DNA of 45,471 nucleotides from Nanobdellota archaeon (GTDB lineage: Archaea > Nanobdellota > Nanobdellia > UBA10117), in the NCBI GenBank assembly GCA_013331935.1, contig DUFN01000017.1, positions 32,099 through 77,569 on the forward strand, read 5' to 3'. Below, piece after piece: positions 21,444 through 29,352 of the stretch; within the stretch, counting starts at the first letter, position 1, and each line of letters begins with the position of its first letter. Made by a program: the position numbers and the translations under genes. The notes beneath the pieces were generated by a model that did not search any database, was not told where the DNA came from, and saw only the letters and a program-made list of their open reading frames with translations.

Positions 21444-24245
21444 ATGGCCACAAAAAAGACATCTTTGAAGTTAGACTTACCTATTGTTTTAACTATTGCA
21501 GTAGTGGCGGTTGCAGTTATTATTTTAGTAGCTACTGCGCCAAGTGCCAATACTGCTAAATTTTACGAAGCAGGGACTTGTAATTATCCAATACAGTCAG
21601 AATGCCAAGCAGTTGCAGGTTGCACGTGGACTCCGCAATGTGCTGGCTTTGCAACACCATGCGGTTTCATACGTGATGCCACTTCGTGCGGAAATCAATT
21701 TGGATGCACGTGGGATGCAACGAGTTCTGAATGCACTGGCACGGCCGCAACATGCCCGCAACTAACTAACAATGAATACTGCGCGTACCAAACAACAACA
21801 GAGTTAGATTTGAGTGCGGGATATTGCAAAGTAGCTGGTGATTGCAGTGGCACGCCTACAAAAATAGCAATAATCCGCACTAATGCCGAATTAATTTCAA
21901 TTCCTCTATTGCCTTTAGAGTATGTTAAACTTCTTTCAGCAGATATAACTTGGACTACATCTAAAAAAGCCACATCAAAAGTAGAATATGGATTTAGCAA
22001 AGATAATCTAAATCTGCAAAATAGTTTAAATCTGCAGGCCGATGGCAACAACGCAGTAGAACATAAAGTTCGCCTGCCAGAGCTCGGCAGAAATGCAATT
22101 TATTATTACAAAATAACTTCCTGCGCAGAGGCAGATAATTGCGCATCATCAGATGTTTTAAGTTTCCCCACGCCAAATCAAGCGTGCTTTGGTAAGGTTA
22201 ATTTAGAAATGCCGAATCCAATTGCAAGAAATGAACGCGTAACTGCAAAAATAAAAGAAGGGCCTGCAGATGGCGGGCTGAATTTTGCATGCGAAGGCAA
22301 GACTGCTTATTTGAAAGAAAACAATTGCAATGGAAATACGATAACTTCTGCGCAAATAACTGCATTTGGCAATGCGAGTTTGGTTTTCACCGCGCCAAGC
22401 ACTCCAAATACGTATCTTTATGGGGCTTGCGTGGACAAAGATGCAAATAATAATTTTAATGACGATGGCGAACAGTCCGCGGGGCAATCAGTCGTTGTGT
22501 CTGCCTGCATCCGCGCGCAATCGGAACTTACTGTAACGCCAATAACGATTGACGCTGGCAGGGGCGAGACTGCAAGGTACACAATTACTGTGAAAAACAA
22601 AAACACCTGCGCAGCTGAATTTGAACTTAGTCTGGTAGATTGCCCCGCACCAGCATGGAACTGCACATTCGAGCCAAAAACAATAGTAATTCCAAAAGCT
22701 TCTGAAGGAACAGCAGTCTTAAACGTTAAATCTGCATCAACTGCCGGTTTAGATACTGATAAGTCTTTCAGCATTACTGCAGTAGATTTGGCAAGTGATA
22801 ATGCAGATAGCATGACATCGAGCCCAGTCGTAGTGCATTACATACCTTCCATTTGTTCAAGGCAGGCTCCAGAAGTTATAGCACCTGATGCGCAGGCTGT
22901 CCTGCTTGGCGGTTCAGCAACTTATGAATTCACAATCAAAAATCAAGATAGCTGTATCTCCACTTATGCATTGTCAGCTAACTGTCCTTCTGGATTGGCA
23001 TGCAGTTTGAACTCGAACTCAACAACTCTTGAAAGCGGAGGGGAAAGCAAGGCAAGTATTGTTGTGGCTTCGCAGAATAACACGAGCCCGAATAGTTATG
23101 CAGTAATTCTTTCAGCCACAAGTTCCGCAGACAGCAAATTTGTTGGCAAGGGCACAGTAAACCACAAAATAAAGGCATGCGCAGACAAAGATTTTGATGG
23201 CTATTATGCGAATGGCGGGGCATGCGGAGAAGTGGACTGCGATGATTCCAGTGCAAGCGTAAACCCTGGCGTCATAACTGAAGAAATAAACGGCAAAGAT
23301 GATAATTGTGATGGACGCCTTGATACTTTAGAAGCAGATGAAGATGGGGATGGCATTACAGTTGCAGATGGCGACTGCGATGATATGAGTGAAAAAGTAA
23401 ATCCAACTGCTGCAGAAATCTGCACAGACAACATAGATAATAATTGCAAGCCAGAAGACGACACTGCTTGTGATGGTGCCGCAGATAATACTATTACAAA
23501 AGACATGCTAAACCCAGATAGCTCGCTCACGCCAGGCGATAATAATGGAATTTCAGATCAAGTATTTCAAGGAGAAGGGCCTGATGGCGGAACATTAGAA
23601 GCAGGTGCAGAAGTAAAAAAAAGCGGGTTTAGCGTTTACCTATCAATACCAATCGCATTGATTTTAGCAGTGATTGGATTGGTTTATAAATTTTACATTA
23701 AGCCGAGGAGAGAATTAGCAAACACAGCAGAGATGCAGGACCTCGGCCCAGAATCGAACCTGCAGGATGCGCAGAACTTCGTAAATGAAGGCCTCGCAGA
23801 AGGAGCAGGCCAGCCGGAAATACATCAGAGCCTTGCAGACGCAGGAGTTCCGCAGGCAAAAATCGAGAAGGCATTGAAATTCTCAGCAGACGACATGGCC
23901 GAGCTGGACAACAAGGCAAAGAAAAGAAAGCTGGATGAGACACAGGAATATTCTGCTGGCAAAAAATATGTAGCAGACATGGCAAATGAAGGCTACGCGC
24001 CAGTGCAGATAAAGACTGCCTTGACTAATGCAGGCTGGCCAGAAGACCTAATTGAGAAGCTGATAGGTTTAGAAGTAAAAGATGACATGGCAGACCTGGC
24101 AAAAAAGTACGGCGCAGATAAAGTCGGCAACAAGGCAGACCTAAAGAAATTCATAAGGGCTGCGATAAGGGCAGGCCATACAAAGAAGTCAATCAAGCAA
24201 TCATTAAAGAAGTTCGGCTGGGATTATGTTAGTGTGAATTTCTAA
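21444..24245 (+). CDS. Large surface protein with fibronectin-like, MopE-type and cytoplasmic repeat domains
   Basis: 933 residues. N-terminal helix (about 12-33); a cysteine-rich module (45-135, with repeated C-T-W); a fibronectin III-like domain (about 150-240, W-T-T-S-K-K-A-T-S-K-V-E-Y-G); an extracellular beta domain (248-355) and two conjugate-type domains (358-465 and 478-575); MopE-type units (579-623 and 630-670); a membrane helix (about 728-750); then about 180 cytoplasmic residues with three copies of a helical repeat (777-812, 840-876, 899-926), the middle one ending A-G-W-P-E-D. It has its own TATA-like ATTTATATAT about 32 nt upstream plus GCGAGG before the ATG. Clearly related in plan to the 958-residue neighbour. 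Confidence 0.8.
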   Translation: MATKKTSLKLDLPIVLTIAVVAVAVIILVATAPSANTAKFYEAGTCNYPIQSECQAVAGCTWTPQCAGFATPCGFIRDATSCGNQFGCTWDATSSECTGTAATCPQLTNNEYCAYQTTTELDLSAGYCKVAGDCSGTPTKIAIIRTNAELISIPLLPLEYVKLLSADITWTTSKKATSKVEYGFSKDNLNLQNSLNLQADGNNAVEHKVRLPELGRNAIYYYKITSCAEADNCASSDVLSFPTPNQACFGKVNLEMPNPIARNERVTAKIKEGPADGGLNFACEGKTAYLKENNCNGNTITSAQITAFGNASLVFTAPSTPNTYLYGACVDKDANNNFNDDGEQSAGQSVVVSACIRAQSELTVTPITIDAGRGETARYTITVKNKNTCAAEFELSLVDCPAPAWNCTFEPKTIVIPKASEGTAVLNVKSASTAGLDTDKSFSITAVDLASDNADSMTSSPVVVHYIPSICSRQAPEVIAPDAQAVLLGGSATYEFTIKNQDSCISTYALSANCPSGLACSLNSNSTTLESGGESKASIVVASQNNTSPNSYAVILSATSSADSKFVGKGTVNHKIKACADKDFDGYYANGGACGEVDCDDSSASVNPGVITEEINGKDDNCDGRLDTLEADEDGDGITVADGDCDDMSEKVNPTAAEICTDNIDNNCKPEDDTACDGAADNTITKDMLNPDSSLTPGDNNGISDQVFQGEGPDGGTLEAGAEVKKSGFSVYLSIPIALILAVIGLVYKFYIKPRRELANTAEMQDLGPESNLQDAQNFVNEGLAEGAGQPEIHQSLADAGVPQAKIEKALKFSADDMAELDNKAKKRKLDETQEYSAGKKYVADMANEGYAPVQIKTALTNAGWPEDLIEKLIGLEVKDDMADLAKKYGADKVGNKADLKKFIRAAIRAGHTKKSIKQSLKKFGWDYVSVNF

Positions 24246-24246
24246 A

Positions 24247-25005
24247 ATGGCATTTCCTCAGATGAAGGGCAAGCATAAAGGAAAAGCACTTTTTCTACCG
24301 CAGGATTTTATAAATCATGCACTGGAAACTGGCAAACACATTGCAAGCATACCTAAAAATATAATTATATGTTATAGTAAGAGTTTGGCGAGCAAAATTG
24401 CAAAAAGCAAATCCGCAAAGCCAATAATTTTTTTTGGAAGGAAAAATAATTTGTTTCGTATTAAAAATAATATTGCGATACTTGTTGGTTTTGGGATTGG
24501 TGCGCCGGCAATTGCAGCTTACGTTGAAGAATTGATTACTCTTGGCGCAAAGAATTTTATAAATATTGGTACTGCAGGCACACTTCAAGATTTGCAGGCA
24601 GGCGATTTTGTTGTATGCGATAGAGCAATTCGCGATGAAGGCTTATCGCACCACTATTTCAAAAGCGGAAAGTATTGTTATGCATCAAAAAAATTAACTA
24701 CAAAATTAGAAAAAGCAATGAAAACGCTAAATATAAAATATCGCAAAGGCACTACTTGGACAATTGATGCGCCTTATCGAGAAACAATAGAAGAAGTTAG
24801 ACAATATAAGAAAGAAGGTGTGCTGACTGTTGAAATGGAAGCCTCTGCAGTATTTTCAGTAGCAAAATATCGTGGCGCAAATGCCGCCGCCCTATTTGTA
24901 ATTAGCGATAGGCTGAGCAAATCAAAATGGACGCCTGAATTTCATAAAATAGCAAAGTCGAAATTAAAATTATTAAATATTGCAATAAAAACTTTGAGCG
25001 GTTAG
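24247..25005 (+). CDS. Nucleoside phosphorylase
   Basis: 252 residues of the PNP/UDP phosphorylase fold: V-G-F-G-I-G-A-P at 80-87 (phosphate site), I-N-I-G-T-A-G at 105-111, V-E-M-E-A-S at 195-200 (ribose binding) and I-S-D-R at 219-222 (base-side Asp). Members split purine or pyrimidine nucleosides with phosphate into base and ribose-1-phosphate; the uridine phosphorylase branch looks closest. It starts one base after the surface protein stop and is probably co-transcribed with it. A cytidine deaminase at 28545-28946 could supply uridine. Confidence 0.85.
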   Translation: MAFPQMKGKHKGKALFLPQDFINHALETGKHIASIPKNIIICYSKSLASKIAKSKSAKPIIFFGRKNNLFRIKNNIAILVGFGIGAPAIAAYVEELITLGAKNFINIGTAGTLQDLQAGDFVVCDRAIRDEGLSHHYFKSGKYCYASKKLTTKLEKAMKTLNIKYRKGTTWTIDAPYRETIEEVRQYKKEGVLTVEMEASAVFSVAKYRGANAAALFVISDRLSKSKWTPEFHKIAKSKLKLLNIAIKTLSG

Positions 25006-25035
25006 GTTTAAAAAACAATAAATCTAGTTAAAATT

Positions 25036-25716
25036 ATGAAACTCCTATTCATAAACGCAAAGGCAAAGCTTGACGATGTTGATATGGCTGAAACAATCAA
25101 AGCCATCGAGAATTATAAAACAATCAGCCTGATTTCAACAATACAGTTTTTACACCTTCTCGATAAATTAAAAATTAAATTGGAGAAGGCAGGTCACAAA
25201 GTCTTGGTCAAAAATCCATTAGTCCATGCCATTGCAAAAGGGCAGGTTTTGGGATGTGATGTTTCTGCAATTGACGAAAAGGCAGACTGTGTGCTTTACA
25301 TTGGAACTGGCAAGTTCCATCCACTTGGAATCGCGCCTTCAGGCGCGGCAGGCCTGCCAATAATCTGCGTCGAGCCTTTTTCTGGCAACGTAGAGCTGGT
25401 TTCTCAGCAGGAAATCAGGAAAATCCAGCTGAAACAGCAGGCAAGGATTGCCAAATTCAAGGAAGCCAAAAGAGTCGGCATTTTGGTTACTGTAAAACCA
25501 GGGCAGAGCGAGATGCAGGGCCTGGTTGAAAAAATCAAAGAAAAACTGGAAAAGGAAGGCAAGGATGTTTTTGTTTTCATCGGCGATACTTTAAATCCTG
25601 CCGAGCTGGAAAACTTCCCGCAGATAGATGCGTGGGTGAATACAGCTTGTCCTAGGATGGTAGACGACCAGGAATTATATAAGAAGCCTGTTGTAAATGC
25701 ACTGGAGCTTATCTAA
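25036..25716 (+). CDS. dph2: Split diphthamide synthase Dph2, domains 2 and 3
   Basis: 226 residues covering exactly the part of Dph2 missing from the gene at 13633-13899. The order Q-V-L-G-C-D-V-S, V-L-Y-I-G-T-G-K-F-H-P-L-G-I-A, G-I-L-V-T-V-K-P-G-Q and N-T-A-C-P-R-M matches the family. Cys74 and Cys205 correspond to the second and third [4Fe-4S] ligands. The first residues M-K-L-L-F-I-N-A-K-A read as the opening strand of domain 2, so nothing obvious is lost at the break. Its own GTTTAAAAAA box lies about 24 nt before the ATG. The two polypeptides would have to assemble to form one cluster site for the aminocarboxypropyl radical reaction on EF-2. Convergent overlap of four bases at the 3' end. 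Confidence 0.88.
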   Translation: MKLLFINAKAKLDDVDMAETIKAIENYKTISLISTIQFLHLLDKLKIKLEKAGHKVLVKNPLVHAIAKGQVLGCDVSAIDEKADCVLYIGTGKFHPLGIAPSGAAGLPIICVEPFSGNVELVSQQEIRKIQLKQQARIAKFKEAKRVGILVTVKPGQSEMQGLVEKIKEKLEKEGKDVFVFIGDTLNPAELENFPQIDAWVNTACPRMVDDQELYKKPVVNALELI

Positions 25717-26609
25717 TTGCCCCTTCCATCGTAAGACCACCAGTAATCATTCTTGCGCTTTGCTATTTTTGCAGCAGCCATCAGATTGCGGGCCAGCAGG
25801 CGCGCATCATCTTCATGGCATTTGTTGCGCAGTGCTTTTGTGTCGCTAGAAGTTGATTCACAAACTGTATTTATAGCATACATACTGCTGAATGGCGGAA
25901 AGAGCATGCCAAACTGATTTAGAGTCATAAATAGCGAGGATATTGTCAGGCTTGCCCCGACTTCGTGGCCAGAAACAATTATGCCTGCAATCTTGCCTGT
26001 AAATCTTCGCAAAAATCCTGAGCCGAATTCATTTGTTGCGGTAAGTTCAATAAATTTTGTATGCTTTTTATTTATTTCTTTGTTCTTAATGTTATGTATG
26101 TCTGCTGGCTTCAGACTTCCGTCCATGCTGATGAGTCTGTCTAAGAATAATCCCATCAGCGAAGAAATCTTGAAATTCTGGATTGGCGTTGCCCAAACTA
26201 TTACGTCAGCCCACATACACATACCGTACAATTTGTTTGTCATCTCGTCGCCGAATTTGCCTTCTGGATAGCAGGTGCATTTGTAATGGCATTGATTGTT
26301 TGTTGTAGAGTAGCACCCCTTGCATGGCTGTATATCGTAATCCTGTAGCCGCATTTTTTTTGTGTTTGCGCCAAGCTTACGTGCTTCATCGAGGCATTTA
26401 TCCAGCAGCCATTCTGTCGTAGAGCTTTCCTGAGCGCAGTCCTCGGGGTTTCGCTTGCTTCCGCTTATGCCAAGCACGCGTATTTCCTTTTTGAAAAAAT
26501 GCTTTTTGAATTCCTCTGCTTCATTTTTAGCATCCCTGCGCCTCTGCTTGAATAAGCCTAAAAGATGCTTATTTGCTCCTGTTAATTTCATTAATGTTGC
26601 ATCGTCCAT
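25713..26609 (-). CDS. Flavodoxin-like NAD(P)H/iron-sulfur flavoprotein
   Basis: 298 residues. After a charged 40-residue N-terminal extension, R-V-L-G-I-S-G-S-K-R-N (about 44-54) is the FMN phosphate loop of NADPH-dependent FMN reductases and iron-sulfur flavoproteins. C-K-G-C-Y...C-H-Y-K-C-T-C (about 95-112) is a cysteine cluster in the position used for [4Fe-4S] binding in the ISF group. A-D-V-I-V-W-A-T-P-I (about 134-143) and G-L-F-L-D-R-L are standard flavodoxin-fold elements. Likely a redox enzyme or electron carrier. The extra cysteines may bind the cluster. Confidence 0.75.
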   Translation of the reverse strand: MDDATLMKLTGANKHLLGLFKQRRRDAKNEAEEFKKHFFKKEIRVLGISGSKRNPEDCAQESSTTEWLLDKCLDEARKLGANTKKMRLQDYDIQPCKGCYSTTNNQCHYKCTCYPEGKFGDEMTNKLYGMCMWADVIVWATPIQNFKISSLMGLFLDRLISMDGSLKPADIHNIKNKEINKKHTKFIELTATNEFGSGFLRRFTGKIAGIIVSGHEVGASLTISSLFMTLNQFGMLFPPFSSMYAINTVCESTSSDTKALRNKCHEDDARLLARNLMAAAKIAKRKNDYWWSYDGRGN

Positions 26610-26690
26610 GGTACGTATTGTTAGGCTGTTTATATATTAAAACCTTGCGACGGTTAGATTTATAAATCCATAATCTGCTGATTAATTAAA

Positions 26691-26969
26691 ATGGAAGCTA
26701 ATATTCTAAAAACAGGCGATAAAAATGAATTAAAGGTAGAATTTTCAGAGAAAGACGAAGGCTTTTTGAACTTGATAAAGACAGCCCTTTGGGCGCAGTC
26801 TGAGACTGAGATGGCTGGCTTCAAGATGGACCACCCAACTGCAGGCAAGCCTATCTTCACGCTTAAAGTAAAGCCAGGCAAGGACGCAAAAAAGGTCTGG
26901 AATTCTGCTTTGGATTCTGTTTCTGAACAACTAGATTCTTTTGGAAAAGATGTTAAGAAATTAAAGTAA
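26691..26969 (+). CDS. rpoL: DNA-directed RNA polymerase subunit L (Rpo11)
   Basis: 92 residues, the normal size. E-K-D-E-G-F-L-N-L-I-K-T-A-L-W, the M-D-H-P...K-P-I-F-T-L-K-V centre and the amphipathic C-terminal helix match Rpb11/RpoL. It pairs with RpoD (33697-34461) in the alpha-like assembly platform of the polymerase. A TTTATAAAT box about 28 nt upstream suggests a leaderless, single-gene transcript. It is located apart from the ribosomal cluster, as is usual in archaea. Confidence 0.9.
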   Translation: MEANILKTGDKNELKVEFSEKDEGFLNLIKTALWAQSETEMAGFKMDHPTAGKPIFTLKVKPGKDAKKVWNSALDSVSEQLDSFGKDVKKLK

Positions 26970-26979
26970 TTATTTTTTA

Positions 26980-27456
26980 CTAAAACTCATATTTGTGCAT
27001 AATAATTGAATATGGTTTGAAGCCCGCTTTTTCTGAAGCTTTTAGTGATACGGTGTTATTTGCACAGATATTTGATTCAAACCACTCTACTCCTTGTTTT
27101 CTAAGCCAAGTCATTCTCGCTTCAATTAATTTGGTTGCGATTCCTTTGCCGCGATAATCCTCAGAAACGAATAATTTTTCTAATAAGCCTACTTTCCGCA
27201 GAGTAAATTTTGCTTTTGTTGGCTCAACTATTGTTGCGCAACCCGCGCCAACAATACTGCCATCAACTTCTGCCAAGAAATATTTGCTTTTTGAGCTAGC
27301 CAGCTTTTCAGCAACACCGTTTCTTACTTCTAATCGTCTGGCTTTTGAGTTTGAAAGTATTGGTGTTAATGTGGTTTCAAAATCATCTAATTTGTTTACA
27401 AACTTGCAGATAGTATTAAAATCTTTTTTAGTTGCCTTGCGTATCTTGATTTGCAT
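26980..27456 (-). CDS. GNAT-family N-acetyltransferase
   Basis: 158 residues. The core shows V-G-A-G-C-A, L-E-K-L-F-V-S-E-D-Y-R-G-K-G-I-A-T-K-L (about 92-110) with the R-x-G-K-G-x-A acetyl-CoA loop, and the N-N-T-V-S-L-K-A-S-E-K-A-G-F-K end. It may acetylate an amino acid, polyamine or protein N-terminus; the acceptor is not predictable. It ends close behind rpoL in convergent orientation and starts back to back with the signal peptidase region. Confidence 0.85.
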   Translation of the reverse strand: MQIKIRKATKKDFNTICKFVNKLDDFETTLTPILSNSKARRLEVRNGVAEKLASSKSKYFLAEVDGSIVGAGCATIVEPTKAKFTLRKVGLLEKLFVSEDYRGKGIATKLIEARMTWLRKQGVEWFESNICANNTVSLKASEKAGFKPYSIIMHKYEF

Positions 27457-27516
27457 GTATTTTTATTAAAATATGTCGTTAAAAATGTTTTTAAAAGGAA
27501 AAAACATCACAAGGCT

Positions 27517-28119
27517 ATGGAAAACCCAAAATGCTCTTATGAAACCCATAAGTCAAAGCCAGCCAAGCTCTGGCACTTCCTTGCACATGAAGATTCATGG
27601 CAATCCTTCCTTGTTGATGCTGTTTTTGTCATTCTTATTGGAAAGTTCTTAGTGATGCCTGGGTTAGGCCTGATTTTGCATACAGATTACCCGCTCGTTG
27701 CAGTTGTCTCGTCAAGTATGGACCACCACGGTAAGGACTTTTCACAGTGGTGGTTTGAAAATGGAAAATGGTATGAAGACCGCGGAATTACAATACAACA
27801 GTTCGAGGTATTTTATAAGCATAATGGCTTTTCCAAGGGCGATGCATTTGCAGTCATTGGTGTAAAACCAGGCAATGTAAAAATAGGGGATGTTTTGATT
27901 TATCAAGTTCAGGGCTATCCAGATCCGATAATCCACAGGGTAATTGCAATTAATCAGGATGGCACTTTTCAGACAAAAGGCGATGCAAATTACGGGCAGA
28001 TTTCATTTGAAACATCTGTGAGCCCCGCTCAGATACAGGGAAAAGCAGTCCTGTTTGGCCCATGGCTTGGCTGGGTGAAGGTTTTGGCAACAGACTTGAC
28101 GAAGTTCTTCCTTCAGTGA
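27517..28119 (+). CDS. Signal peptidase I (archaeal/ER type)
   Basis: 200 residues from the ATG at 27517. An upstream in-frame start at 27451 would add a basic stretch and overlap the divergent gene. One membrane helix (about 31-55), then V-V-S-S-S-M with the catalytic Ser at 67, I-I-H-R-V-I-A-I with His140 (instead of the bacterial Lys) and K-G-D-A-N with Asp156. This Ser-His-Asp set is typical of archaeal and eukaryotic signal peptidases, which remove signal peptides after Sec export. A second hydrophobic stretch near the C-terminus (about 176-199) may be membrane-associated. Its likely clients include the secreted proteins encoded in this window. Confidence 0.9.
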   Translation: MENPKCSYETHKSKPAKLWHFLAHEDSWQSFLVDAVFVILIGKFLVMPGLGLILHTDYPLVAVVSSSMDHHGKDFSQWWFENGKWYEDRGITIQQFEVFYKHNGFSKGDAFAVIGVKPGNVKIGDVLIYQVQGYPDPIIHRVIAINQDGTFQTKGDANYGQISFETSVSPAQIQGKAVLFGPWLGWVKVLATDLTKFFLQ

Positions 28120-28178
28120 GAGCAAAAACTATTTATATAGGATAAATGTTCCAAATTGACACGAGGTTTAGTAGGGAG

Positions 28179-28210
28179 TTTTGTGATAGTCGCAAAGCGA
28201 CTCCGCAAAA
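28179..28210 (+). promoter_or_regulatory. Hairpin in the leader of TFS paralogue 2
   Basis: AGTCGC-AAA-GCGACT is extended by TTTTGTG/CGCAAAA across a small internal loop, giving 13 base pairs (one G-T). A TATA-like TTTATATA at about 28131-28138 implies a transcript start near 28160 and thus a leader of roughly 70 nt, in contrast with the mostly leaderless genes here. AGAGG before the ATG would serve as ribosome binding site. It could control translation or RNA stability. Confidence 0.55.
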
Positions 28211-28228
28211 TTTCAAGCAGAGGATAAA

Positions 28229-28540
28229 ATGGAATTTTGCGATAAGTGCGGGGCTTTAATGCTTCCTGGGAAAAGTGGAACAACAGTTTTGTGCCCTACT
28301 TGTGGCAAGCGGGCAAAGTCCGGCGATATAATACTTACGGAAAAGCTGGAAAAGAGCAAGAAACTTAAGAAAGTCGGCAAGGAAGTAAGGGATACGATGC
28401 CTATTGGGGAAATGGAATGCCCGAAATGCGGAAACAAAGAGGCATATTTCTGGTCTGAGCAGACAAGAGGCTCTGATGAACCAGAAACCCAGTTTTATAG
28501 GTGTACAAAGTGCAGTAATACTTGGAGATTGTATTCCTAA
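28229..28540 (+). CDS. tfs: Transcription factor S (TFIIS-like), paralogue 2
   Basis: 103 residues. N-terminal ribbon C-D-K-C-G (C4, C7) and C-P-T-C-G-K (C22, C25); C-terminal ribbon C-P-K-C-G-N and C-T-K-C-S; the cleavage loop reads S-D-E-P-E-T-Q-F-Y-R with the D-E pair intact, so it should be catalytically competent. The linker is basic and longer than in the copy at 17574-17873. Several archaea keep TFS paralogues with distinct roles such as stress inhibition of polymerase. The different promoter architecture supports differing regulation. The next gene starts five bases after the stop. Confidence 0.9.
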   Translation: MEFCDKCGALMLPGKSGTTVLCPTCGKRAKSGDIILTEKLEKSKKLKKVGKEVRDTMPIGEMECPKCGNKEAYFWSEQTRGSDEPETQFYRCTKCSNTWRLYS

Positions 28541-28544
28541 TTAT

Positions 28545-28946
28545 ATGAAATTGTTAAAATTAACAGAAGAAGATAAAAAGTTAATTGATGCCGCAAGAAA
28601 TATCATTACACAAAATAAAATACAAAATAATAAAATTTCTTGTACTGTTGGCGCTGCATTGATTTCTGGAAATAAAACATACAAAGGAATCAACCTACAA
28701 ATAGAAACTTCCGCGCCAACTTCAATTTGCGCAGAGATGGCTGCTATTGCTCAAATGGTTTCTAGCGGTGCAAAAATGATAAGAATAATTGTTGCTGTCA
28801 GGGCAAATAGCAAAACCCGATGGGATGTTTTCCAGCCTTGCGGAGCCTGCAGGCACATAATCTCGCAGTTCGGAAACCCATGGGTAATAATTTCTAGAAC
28901 CGGCAAGGCAAGGCTCAGCGAATTGTATCCCATGCCAGTAAAATAA
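28545..28946 (+). CDS. cdd: Cytidine deaminase
   Basis: 133 residues from the ATG at 28545; the frame extends upstream only inside the TFS gene. S-I-C-A-E-M at 60-65 supplies the zinc Cys62 and catalytic Glu64, and P-C-G-A-C-R at 98-103 the other zinc cysteines (99, 102), as in homotetrameric cytidine deaminases with three Cys ligands. The enzyme turns cytidine or deoxycytidine into the uridine form in pyrimidine salvage, feeding the nucleoside phosphorylase at 24247. Probably co-transcribed with the TFS gene. Confidence 0.9.
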   Translation: MKLLKLTEEDKKLIDAARNIITQNKIQNNKISCTVGAALISGNKTYKGINLQIETSAPTSICAEMAAIAQMVSSGAKMIRIIVAVRANSKTRWDVFQPCGACRHIISQFGNPWVIISRTGKARLSELYPMPVK

Positions 28947-28998
28947 TTGTTTAATCGCGTTACAATAATTATTTAAACTTCTCAAGTTAGCTGATTTT

Positions 28999-29337
28999 AT
29001 GGAAGAGGATGTTGGCGAAAAGCAGAAGATGATACGGCGGGCGCCGGCAGTCTCGGTTCGCGTCAAAGATATTAAGGAAAATTTCGGAAGGGTTTCTTTT
29101 ACAGGAACAATCATAACAAAAAACCCAGAGATTAGTTCAATCATAGTTGATGATGAAGCTGCAAAAATCCTTGTGCTGATTAATGACGAGGCGAGCTTTT
29201 CTGCATTGAAAGAAGGCCAGTATGTCCGGACTTTCGGAAAGGTTATGGGAACTGGCGACGAAATCGAAATAATTGCAGATTTTGTACAAGACTTCAGCAA
29301 AATTGATAGGGAATTGTATAAAAAAGTGTTTTACTGA
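28999..29337 (+). CDS. Single OB-fold nucleic-acid-binding protein (RPA-like)
   Basis: 112 residues. A five-stranded OB pattern is visible: R-V-S-F-T-G-T-I-I (about 31-39), S-S-I-I-V-D-D-E-A-A-K-I-L-V-L-I (about 46-61), Q-Y-V-R-T-F-G-K-V (about 74-82) and E-I-E-I-I-A-D (about 88-94). Such single-OB proteins are found as RPA-associated subunits or small SSBs in archaea. G-x-V and V-x-G-K-V elements are typical. A TTATTTAAAC box about 25 nt upstream indicates leaderless expression. The exact partner is unknown. Confidence 0.7.
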   Translation: MEEDVGEKQKMIRRAPAVSVRVKDIKENFGRVSFTGTIITKNPEISSIIVDDEAAKILVLINDEASFSALKEGQYVRTFGKVMGTGDEIEIIADFVQDFSKIDRELYKKVFY

Positions 29338-29352
29338 TACTTTTGCAAATAA

